Shown here piece by piece: positions 1 through 5,741 of a stretch of DNA of 6,036 nucleotides. The notes below the pieces were generated by a model, which worked only from the letters and a program-made list of their open reading frames with translations, had not been told where the DNA came from and did no database searches. Position numbers and translations under genes: made by a program. Within the stretch, counting starts at the first letter, position 1. Every line of letters starts with the position of its first letter. Source of the stretch: Patescibacteria group bacterium UBA5194 (GTDB lineage Bacteria; Patescibacteriota; Gracilibacteria; BD1-5; UBA6164); the NCBI GenBank assembly GCA_002412935.1, contig DHWA01000048.1:1-6036 (forward strand), written 5' to 3'.

Positions 1-71
1 TAAATATGCCTTGAATTATATCTACTGCAAAACAAAAATGGTTACTATACACTATTTTAATTTTTTAGAGA

Positions 72-107
72 TGTAGTAGGGAACGAATATATTCGTTCCC
101 TACTACA
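72..107. repeat. Perfect 36-nt palindrome in the intergenic space
   Basis: The two 18-nt halves are exact reverse complements, centred on 89/90. The arms begin GTAGTAGGGAACG and are clearly richer in G+C than the surrounding DNA. No U-tract follows on either side, so it does not look like an ordinary intrinsic terminator. It resembles the short GTAGGG...CCCTAC-ended palindromes that occur as dispersed, MITE-like repeats in many bacteria, but only one copy is visible here. It could also act as an mRNA 3'-end stabiliser for a gene left of the window. Confidence 0.7.
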
Positions 108-128
108 ACTCTTGTTTTATATTTTAAC

Positions 129-160
129 AAAAAAAAGAGATGAATTTCATCTCTTTTTTT
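129..160 (-). terminator. Intrinsic terminator of the RRM gene, probably bidirectional
   Basis: The stem GAGATGA/TCATCTC (137-143 with 147-153) is flanked by A8 on the left and T7 on the right, so an RNA from either strand has a hairpin followed by a U-tract. It lies 20 nt beyond the stop codon of the minus-strand RRM gene, the expected place for that gene's terminator. It would also stop any plus-strand transcript entering from the left edge. Confidence 0.85.
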
Positions 161-179
161 ATTAGTGCAAACTTTATGA

Positions 180-482
180 TTAAAAAGTTTTTGCAGGTCT
201 CTCAGTGTTTTCTTTTGCAAAAGAAACGAAGATTTTTCTTCATTCTAATTCTTTTTCATTAGTTTCAGCTAAAGCTTTTTTAGCATCTTCTAAGTTAACA
301 AAAGTAACAAATCAAAAACCTTTACTTTTTTTAGTTTCTCTATCTAACACAACAGTAGCAAATTCAACTTCACCGAATTCGCTGAAAGCTTGAGCTAAAT
401 CTTTACCTCTCATTTCCCAAGGTAGGTTACCAACAAAAAGTTTTCTGTTTTCACTTATTTGTTCATCCATTTGTTCAGTCAT
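180..482 (-). CDS. Single-domain RRM RNA-binding protein
   Basis: A complete protein of 100 residues when TGA is read as Gly (two TGA codons, Gly57 and Gly81). It is one RNA recognition motif with a short acidic N-terminus and a short tail. RNP2 is LFVGNL at residues 15-20 and RNP1 is KGFGFVTF at 54-61, with the RNA-stacking aromatics F16, F56 and F58 present. The size and the single domain match the small bacterial glycine-poor Rbp/RRM proteins, which bind single-stranded RNA in the cytoplasm and are often cold-responsive. The target RNA cannot be inferred. The start is the first ATG of the frame; a second ATG at codon 5 is possible and neither has a Shine-Dalgarno. The gene stands alone, with its own promoter, a long structured leader and a terminator, which suggests regulation at the RNA level. 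Confidence 0.95.
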
Positions 483-602
483 AAAACAACAATTATAAAA
501 AATAAAAATACAAGCATAATCTTGTAAAAAACCATTTTAATCAAAGATACTAGAGACTAGTGATTAAAGAAGAGTATTTTATTAAAAGACTGCTCAAGCC
601 CC
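483..602 (-). promoter_or_regulatory. Long structured 5' leader of the RRM gene
   Basis: If transcription starts near 596, the RRM mRNA has a leader of about 115 nt. Read on the minus strand it begins with a G4 run and then offers three hairpins. The first, around 574-592, has AGT-TTTTA pairing with TAAAA-ACT. The second, around 537-567, has outer TTAATCA/TGATTAA and inner CTAG/CTAG arms. The third, at 509-526, is TACAAG/CTTGTA followed by TTTTTATTTTTT, so it is shaped like a terminator just upstream of the start codon. A regulatory leader (cold response or autoregulation by the RRM protein) is an inference. No known riboswitch class is recognised. Confidence 0.4.
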
Positions 603-630
603 ATTGTAAGTTAAAAACACAAAAATACAA
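603..630 (-). promoter_or_regulatory. Promoter of the RRM gene
   Basis: On the minus strand there is a -35 box TTGTAT (630-625), a 16-nt spacer and a -10 box TACAAT (608-603). Initiation would be expected at about 596. The same -10 hexamer occurs in the promoter at 5663-5691. The spacing and match are good, but random matches are frequent in AT-rich DNA. Confidence 0.5.
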
Positions 631-634
631 GTTT

Positions 635-663
635 TTTTGTAATTTTTTTAAAATAGTTATAAT
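635..663 (+). promoter_or_regulatory. Possible promoter of the pyruvyl transferase-like gene
   Basis: A consensus -10 box TATAAT lies at 658-663. The -35 is weaker: TTTTGT at 635-640 gives a 17-nt spacer and TTGTAA at 637-642 gives 15. Transcription would begin near 670, about 23 nt before the TTG start. The site is back to back with the RRM promoter. Confidence 0.4.
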
Positions 664-692
664 CATAATAATTTAAAATTTAATTAAATACT

Positions 693-1844
693 TTGAATAT
701 ATCTATATTTGCATCTATTTGATGCCAAAATCTAGGCGATGAACTTATACTTAAAAATGAAATAAAAATACTTGAAAATGCAGAATTTAAAGCTAAAAAA
801 ATAGATTTGATAAATATAAATTGACAACTTTCAAATCCTAATTCTTTTAGAGTTTTTACTTATGATATAAAAAATACTTTTTTTCAAAAAGATAATGTAT
901 CATATCTTGAGTATTTTCCTATTTGAATAAAAAATAAAAAAAATATATTTAGAAATATAAAGAATTTTATTAGTTTTGTAAAAACTATTTTTTGGAGTGA
1001 TTTGATAGTAATTTGATGAGGTGGAATAATTTATGATAATGAAGTTCAAGCAAACAAAAATCCACTTGATCAATGGATTTTTAGAAATAAATTTTTCAGA
1101 TTTTTTAGAAAAAAAGTTGTATTTTATGCTGTTTGAATCAATATAAAAAATAAAGAAAATCTAGGAAAGCTAAAACAAATTTTTTCAAAAGCTTATAAGG
1201 TTTATGTAAGAGATAGTTATTCTTTTAAAACCCTAAAAGATCTTTGAATTACAAGTGAGATAATAGATGATCCAGTGTTTAGTGAAAATTATGGAAATAT
1301 GGATATAATAAAAGGAAGATTCCCTTCTTCAAGGGAATGACAGAATGATGAAAAATCTTTTTTAATTAAAGAAATAGAAGCTAGTAATTTTTCACTTAAG
1401 GATTTTAATAACGTAGATTTAGAAAATAAAAAAATTGGAATAACTTTTAGAGCTGGATATATATGAAAAAGTGGGAATGAGAAAATAGAGATACTTATGA
1501 TAAGAGAACTTGTAGAATTATTACTTAGTAAAAATTGTAAAGTATATTTTTTACCTCATAGTATTCATACTACAGATATAAAATCAAATGATTTAGAATA
1601 TTATAAAAAAATAATATCTTGAACAAAATTAGAAGATAAAGTTTATATTGCTGAAGGTTTAGAAGAAGTTTATAGTTTTTATAAAGAAAAAAAGATAGAT
1701 TTATGTTTTGCTATGAGGCTTCATTCTATGATACTTTCACAAGTTTATGAAATTCCTTTTATTGCTTTTAGTTATAGTAAAAAAACTGAAGAGTTAGTTA
1801 AAAAAATAAGAAATAAAGAGTTAATAAATAAATTATGAGATTAG
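693..1844 (+). CDS. Polysaccharide pyruvyl transferase family protein (CsaB/WcaK-like)
   Basis: A 383-residue protein with 11 TGA glycine codons. The N-terminus begins a beta strand that runs into the loop N13-L-G-D-E (NISIFASIGCQNLGDEL), as in CsaB/WcaK proteins. The glycine-rich loop VIGGGGIIYD is at 106-115, AVGI at 146-149, and the C-terminal family motif MRLHS at 341-345, with H344 at the position of the conserved His. Family members transfer pyruvate from phosphoenolpyruvate onto sugars of cell-wall polymers or exopolysaccharides, or belong to related glycan enzymes. The substrate here is unknown, and a neighbouring polysaccharide cluster is absent. The TTG at 693 is chosen because it sits just before the conserved first strand, and the frame closes at TAA 681; no in-frame ATG is near. 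Residues about 209-219 come from an inserted palindromic repeat in the region between the two halves of the protein. Confidence 0.85.
1314..1347 (+). repeat. Small palindromic repeat inside a coding frame
   Basis: A hairpin ATTCCCTT/AAGGGAAT (1319-1326 with 1331-1338, loop CTTC) is followed by GACAGAATGATG. Read on the minus strand it has the ends TCTGTCATTC and GAATCT, the same as the intergenic element at 2690-2723, while the inner stem differs. Within the pyruvyl transferase-like gene it is translated in frame as roughly RFPSSREGQNDE, and the element's TGA becomes Gly216. The layout recalls Rickettsia palindromic elements that sit inside genes. Confidence 0.65.
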
Positions 1845-1880
1845 ATTCAAGTTTTTTTAGAAAGAATATTTAGTTTTTTC

Positions 1881-2141
1881 TTAATCTCTTTTTATTTTGC
1901 TTAATCAATTTTTTTTAGTTTTTTCATATCAAAGTGCATTTAATAAGTCCTTATTTTTTTCAGCAATCATAAGTAAAATATTTACATTTCATGTAATTAA
2001 ACTTATATCTCAACTAAGGCATAATAGATTTTGAACTTTTTCAAAAGTAAGAGTTTGTATATCTCAAAGAAGCTCAATAATTTCATTTTCATTTAAAGTA
2101 TCTTCATTATGCTTTTTATTTCTAGATCAAGTTCCTTCCAA
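1881..2141 (-). CDS. Small protein of unknown function, possibly a decayed gene
   Basis: I do not recognise this protein. With TGA as Gly the frame is open from TAC at 2228 to TAA at 1881. The first usable start is TTG at 2141, giving 86 residues; an ATT at 2219 would give 112. Five glycines after the TTG are TGA, as in the genuine genes. The sequence looks mainly helical: acidic and lysine-rich at the ends, with a hydrophobic middle (ISLITGNVNILLMIAE). In the same frame an ATG at 2249 is followed after six codons by TAA (2229-2231), which may mark a truncated former start. The stretch before the TTG carries a palindrome (2150-2164) and the window's only in-frame CGA. It runs convergently to the pyruvyl transferase-like gene, with 36 nt between the stops. 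Confidence 0.5.
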
Positions 2142-2280
2142 AATAGAGTAACGAAAATTTCGTTTATCTCAAATTCTTTGCTTGTCTAATTTACAAAAAG
2201 TATTATTTTGTCTATTAATAAATAGGTATTATAAAATATTTTTTTTCATAATTTATAAGCTTAATTTTATAGTGTGCTTA

Positions 2281-2661
2281 TTATTTTATATTTGTTTTGT
2301 TAAGAAAATCTTCTATTTTTTCTATCATATCATTTTTATTATTGTATTCAATAAAATTATTACATATTACTTTTAAAGAGCCAGATATCTTTGAATTTTT
2401 TTTATAAATACAGATTATTGGAATTCAAAAAGTACTAGCAATTCATAATTCAATTCATGATCAAGTTGATGGAAAAGATACTTCTACTATAAATAAATCA
2501 CAATTTTTTATAATATCTTTTGTTATAAAATCTTTTGCATCTTCAAATATATCATGAGGAAAAATTATCTCATGATTTAAATAAATAGAATTTTCTTTTA
2601 TAGGAGCATATAAATCTGTTTTATAATTAAATTCTTTTGAATGACTAATATATATTTTCAT
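2281..2661 (-). CDS. Nucleoside 2-deoxyribosyltransferase-like protein
   Basis: A complete 126-residue protein with four TGA glycines, which cut the frame after Thr66 under the standard code. It starts MKIYISHS (a first beta strand). It then has NCDLFIVEVS at 53-62, the characteristic S-PSTGSGIELGIA segment at 62-75 with Glu71, and a following strand IPIICIYKK (80-88). The order strand, D-x-x-x-x-E, G-x-G-x-E-x-G matches the nucleoside 2-deoxyribosyltransferase/Rcl (DNPH1) superfamily, whose members cleave or exchange the N-glycosidic bond of deoxynucleosides or deoxynucleotides. In such enzymes the Glu of this segment is the catalytic nucleophile. Actual activity is inferred; short versions in CPR genomes are usually left as hypothetical proteins. 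It lies 63 nt after pheS on the same strand, so co-transcription is possible, with a palindromic repeat in the gap. Confidence 0.75.
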
Positions 2662-2689
2662 AATAGTATTAAAAATGTTTTATCTTACT

Positions 2690-2723
2690 AGAGATTCTGG
2701 ATCAAGTCCAGAATGACAGAGTA
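2690..2723. repeat. Intergenic palindromic repeat, second copy
   Basis: A hairpin ATTCTGGA/TCCAGAAT (2694-2701 with 2707-2714, loop TCAAG) is followed by GACAGAGTAT. On the minus strand it reads TCTGTCATTC, then the stem, then GAATCTC, a form common as a dispersed element in several bacterial groups. It shares both ends with the copy inside the gene at 1314-1347. It sits immediately after the pheS stop codon and could fold at the pheS mRNA 3' end, but it lacks a U-tract. Confidence 0.7.
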
Positions 2724-2724
2724 T

Positions 2725-3780
2725 CTAAAATTGTTCATTTAATTTCAATTTACTTTGATACATCATTCTTGATGAACTAATTCAAAATCTTTGAGATGCT
2801 ATTCTGTCAATTCACATACCAAATGCAAATCAAGAATATTCTTCAGGATCTATTCCACATCATTCAAGTACTTTTGGATGAACCATTCATGCTCAAAGAA
2901 GTTCTACCCATCAGCTTCAACTACACATTCCACAAGTTCAACTTTTTCATTTACATATTTGACAACTTACATCTATCTCAACACTTGGTTCAGTAAAAGG
3001 AAATATATAAGGTCTAAATCTAAGCGTTGTATCATCTCATAATAGTTTTTTCATAACTGTATCTAGAGTCCATTTTAAATCTCAAAATGTTACTCATTTT
3101 CCTACAACAAGTCATTCTAATTGGTAAAAATTACAAGTATGTCTTGCATCTTCTTGTTCGTATCTAAAAACTCTTCCTGGAACTATTGTCTTTATAGGAA
3201 GTTTTTGGTTTAACATAGTTCTTATTTGAACTGGGGAAGTATGAGTTCTAAGCAAAAATTTTTCTTTGTCTTCCAGTGCATTATTGATAGTATCACTAAT
3301 CCAAAAAGTATCCCAAACATCACGAGCAGGATGATCAGCTGGTATATTTAATTTATCAAAATTGTATTCTACTTTTTCTATTTGAGGACCATCTTCTATT
3401 TTGAAACCAAGAGATATAAAAATCTCTTCAAGTAATTTTGAAGTTATACTAATTGGATGATAATGTCCAGTATTTTCAGAAGGAAATTCTAAACTTACAT
3501 CTATCTTTTCTTTCTCTTCTATATCTTTAAATTGAGCATTTTTAAGTTCTTCTTCTTTTAGTTTTAATGATTCTTCGATAAAAACTTTTAGACTATTTGA
3601 TTCTTGACCAAATTCTTTTTTTTCTTCAACTGACAAGTTTTTTAATCATTTTAAAATTTCTTTTAGTTCTCAAGTTTTTCAAAGAAGTTTGTCTTCAATA
3701 TTTTTTAGATCTAGAGAGTTTTCACAGTTTTTAAGTTCTGTTTCAAATAAGATTTTTAGATTTTTTAATTTTTCTTTCAT
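2725..3780 (-). CDS. pheS: Phenylalanine-tRNA ligase alpha subunit
   Basis: A complete 351-residue protein, within the usual PheS length, with 17 TGA glycines. It is the catalytic subunit that forms Phe-AMP and charges tRNA-Phe in the cytoplasm, working as an alpha2beta2 tetramer with PheT. Residues 1 to about 90 form the N-terminal coiled-coil arm rich in Lys, Glu and Leu. The class II core follows: HPI-S at 108-111, GFKIEDGPQIE at 125-135, motif 2 with PGRVFRYEQEDARHT at 201-215 and QLEGL at 220-224, the phenylalanine pocket FPFTEPS at 260-266, LGAGMVHP at 295-302, and motif 3 GFAFGMGIDRIA at 317-328. An insertion at 273-286 has two CxxC pairs (C273, C276, C283, C286), seen in other bacterial PheS and possibly zinc-binding. 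The pheT partner is not next to it, unlike the common pheST operon. Confidence 0.97.
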
Positions 3781-3847
3781 ATATGTAAAGAATAAGAGAT
3801 TAAGAGGGAAAGAGAATAAGAGTAATTATTATCTTTAAGCCAAAAAA

Positions 3848-3875
3848 ATAATATGAAAAAATCAGATAAAATCAA
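3848..3875 (-). promoter_or_regulatory. Possible pheS promoter
   Basis: On the minus strand there is TTGATT (3875-3870), a 16-nt spacer and TATTAT (3853-3848). Initiation near 3841 would give a leader of about 60 nt. Part of that leader, about 3785-3820, is a pyrimidine-rich block of CTCTTATTCT-type direct repeats. The match is fair but the AT-rich background makes it uncertain. Confidence 0.3.
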
Positions 3876-3995
3876 ATTTTAATTTTTGTAATATTATTTT
3901 AGTACAAAATATCTTTTTCTAAAAACAAATTTAAAAATAAACAACAAAATAAGTTAATCTAAAAAACAAACAAAACTTATGGCAAACTTATTTTT

Positions 3996-4028
3996 AATAT
4001 CTAAAGTCTAATTTAGACTTTGGATATT
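3996..4028 (+). terminator. 15-bp hairpin with a T-rich tail
   Basis: Arms 3996-4010 and 4014-4028 pair over 15 positions with one G-T wobble and a three-base loop. ATTATTTTATAT follows on the plus strand, a weak U-rich tail, so termination of a short plus-strand transcript is possible. The stop codon of the small frame starting at 3979 lies at the top of the stem. It might instead be a folded leader upstream of thiI. Confidence 0.45.
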
Positions 4029-4127
4029 ATTTTATATAGAAAAATAATTTAGAATTATAAAATAATTGCAAATCAAGTGTTTATAATTAATATAGGGCAT
4101 ATATTTTTTATTTGAAAAGCAATATTT

Positions 4128-5612
4128 ATGAAAATTATAATAAGAGTATCTTCAGAGATAATAATAAAATCAAAACCAGTAAGAAAAAGGACAATAAGAC
4201 TTTTAACTAGAAATATAAAAGTTTTTTTAAGTGATTATGAAGAAGAAGTAAAAATTAATGATTCTTGGGATAGAATAGATATTTTGATTGATGATAATAT
4301 ATGAGAAATAAAGAAAAAAGAAATTATAGAGATTTTGTCTTTTATTCCTTGAATATACAATTTTTATGAAATAGAAGAAAAAGATTTTACTGATTTGGAT
4401 AAATTATTTTTTGAAATAAAAAATGATTTTTTTAAAAAAATATCTTCTAAAACTTTTGTTGTAAGAGTGCATAGAGTTTGAACTCATTCTTTTGGTTCAG
4501 TGGAAGCAGAAAGATATTTAGGGGGATTATTTTTAGAAAATGCAATCAATGCAAAAGTAAAATTAAAAGATCCAGACGTTACTATAAATATAGATATAAA
4601 AGATGATAAATATTATACTATTTTAAATAAATATGATTGAATATGAGGTTATCCAGTTGGATTTCAATGAAAGGTTTTATCTCTAATCTCTTGATGATTT
4701 GATAGTGGAGTTTCTACATATTTAAGTATGAAAAGGTGATGCTCTGTTGATTTTTTATTTTTTAATTTGGGAGGTAGTGCTCATGAATTAGGTGTAAAAC
4801 AAGTAGCTAATTATCTTTCTAATAAGTTTTCAAAAAATTATAAAGCTAGATTTGTAACAATCAATTTTGAAGAAATAGTAAGGGAATTAACAACAAAAGT
4901 AAATCATAAATATAGATGAATAATATTAAAAAGATTGATGCTTAGATGTGCTTGTCAAATATGACAAAAAATATATTTTGCACTTGTTAAATGAGATAGT
5001 TTAGGACAAGTTTCTAGTCAGACTCTTTCAAATATGTCAGTTATAGATAAAGCATCAAGTATGCTTGTATTGAGACCACTTATAACATTTGATAAACAAG
5101 AAATAATAGATATATCACAAAAAATAGGAACTTATAATTTTGCTTGTAATATGCCAGAATATTGCTGAGTTATATCAGATAGACCAGCAACACAATCAGA
5201 AGAAGAAGTAATAGTTAAAGAAGAAAAAAATATAGAAGAAGAAGTAATTACAAGAGCAATTTATGGTAGAAAAATCGAAAAAATACAAGATTTATTAAAT
5301 GAAGATTTAGGCGAGTTAGAAAAGTGATTAGAAGTATCATATTTACCTTCTAGCGAAGAGATAATTATAGATATAAGAGATAATGAGAAAATAGAAAAAG
5401 ACCCGTTAAAAATCAAATGAAGCACTGTTTTGAATATACCGTTTTATGATATAAATCATAAATTTGAAAATTTAGATCAAACCAAGACTTATCTTTTTTA
5501 TTGTGAAAAGGGAGTTTTATCAAAACTACATGCTTTATATTTAAAAGAAAAATGATTTGATAATATAAAAATATTTAGATTTGAAAATAATCAGATAAAA
5601 TGTGCAAAATAA
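4128..5612 (+). CDS. thiI: tRNA 4-thiouridine synthase ThiI with C-terminal rhodanese domain
   Basis: A complete 494-residue protein (E. coli ThiI has 482), with 16 of 30 glycines coded by TGA. It adenylates U8 of tRNA and transfers persulfide sulfur, received from a cysteine desulfurase such as IscS, to give 4-thiouridine. The rhodanese domain can also feed sulfur to thiazole synthesis. The N-terminal ferredoxin-like and THUMP regions cover about 1-170. The PP-loop SGGFDS is at 188-193, with both adjacent glycines TGA. FFNLGGSAHELGVKQVA is at 211-227, and GQVSSQTL at 293-300. EYCGVIS at 344-350 holds the partner Cys346. The rhodanese domain covers about 385-494, with IIDIR at 413-417 and YCEKGV at 458-463 holding the persulfide Cys459. 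Throughout, it matches the long gammaproteobacterial form more than the short ThiI without rhodanese. No thiamine genes or cysteine desulfurase are adjacent. The ATG is the start expected from family alignment (MKIIIRVSSEI). Confidence 0.97.
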
Positions 5613-5662
5613 AAAAATACAAATAAAACCCTAATTTCGTCAATCGAAAAAAACTTTATCTT

Positions 5663-5691
5663 TTGACTTTATAACTGGGGGGGGGTACAAT
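5663..5691 (+). promoter_or_regulatory. Near-consensus promoter with a poly-G spacer
   Basis: The -35 box is TTGACT (5663-5668) and the -10 box is TACAAT (5686-5691), separated by exactly 17 nt (5669-5685), the optimal sigma70 spacing. The last nine spacer bases are all G. Initiation is expected near 5698, which would drive the secreted-protein gene starting at 5742. A gain or loss of one or two G would move the spacer away from 17 nt and should change promoter strength, as in known phase-variable promoters with homopolymeric spacers. The switching itself is inferred. Confidence 0.7.
5677..5685 (+). repeat. Homopolymeric tract of nine G
   Basis: An uninterrupted run of nine G in DNA that is otherwise strongly AT-rich and mostly avoids runs of G longer than four or five. 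It forms the right half of the spacer between the promoter boxes at 5663-5668 and 5686-5691. Tracts of this length are prone to slipped-strand mispairing and also to length error in sequencing, so the true length may differ. Confidence 0.9.
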
Positions 5692-5724
5692 AAAACTGTA
5701 ATTATTTGGATAATTACAGTTTTA
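5691..5724 (+). terminator. Hairpin downstream of thiI, overlapping the next promoter
   Basis: A perfect stem of 15 bp (5691-5705 with 5710-5724, loop TTGG) whose right arm ends in TTTT, followed by ACATTTTAACTTTTTT. It is 78 nt after the thiI stop and is the best candidate for that gene's terminator. Its first base is the last base of the -10 box of the next promoter. A transcript starting at about 5698 would lack half of the left arm and keep only an 8-bp stem, so it should escape termination more easily. Confidence 0.7.
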
Positions 5725-5741
5725 CATTTTAACTTTTTTCT

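Larger units (their letters stand above)
3781..4127. other. Divergent intergenic region between pheS and thiI
   Basis: 347 bp without a recognisable gene. From left to right it holds a purine-rich block with a repeated AGAATAAGAG (about 3787-3821, pheS leader), the likely pheS promoter, a very A-rich section, and a ten-codon open frame (3979-4011, plus) that runs into a hairpin at 3996-4028. Ahead of thiI there is a TATAAT at 4082-4087. A TTGCAA at 4066-4071 is badly spaced for that box, so the thiI promoter is not resolved. No tRNA or known RNA family is seen. Confidence 0.5.

Noticed and set aside
3..68. Possible C-terminal end of a plus-strand gene (ending KQKWLLYTILIF, stop TAG 66-68)
   Set aside because: About 21 codons at the window edge with no recognisable motif; two other frames are equally open here. 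Not enough to call a gene.
205..393. Plus-strand open frame of 62 codons
   Set aside because: It is antisense to the RRM gene, whose RNP1 and RNP2 motifs are clear on the minus strand.
619..640. Hairpin ACAAAAA/TTTTTGT as a terminator
   Set aside because: It contains the -35 regions of two divergent promoters and no gene ends there; it is probably a by-product of A and T runs.
483..692. tRNA or small RNA gene in the spacer because of the G+C-richer patch near 590-605
   Set aside because: No cloverleaf, T-loop or CCA end is found; the patch fits the transcription start of the RRM leader.
2182..2376. Plus-strand open frame rich in Phe, Ile and Tyr that looks like a membrane peptide
   Set aside because: It is the complement of AT-rich minus-strand DNA covering the ends of two minus-strand frames; it has no TGA glycines and no family resemblance.
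2791..3042. Two overlapping plus-strand open frames (2791-3042 and 2796-2996), rich in Ser and Cys
   Set aside because: They lie antisense to the well-supported motif 2 to motif 3 part of pheS and are shadows of it.
2182..3780. TGA codons as stops, which would make pheS and the deoxyribosyltransferase-like gene broken pseudogenes
   Set aside because: The interruptions fall on conserved glycines in every gene and the frames continue without loss, so recoding explains them.
5635..5649. Small hairpin TTTCG/CGAAA after thiI as its terminator
   Set aside because: Only 5 bp and followed on the plus strand by A rather than T; the 15-bp hairpin at 5691-5724 is much stronger.
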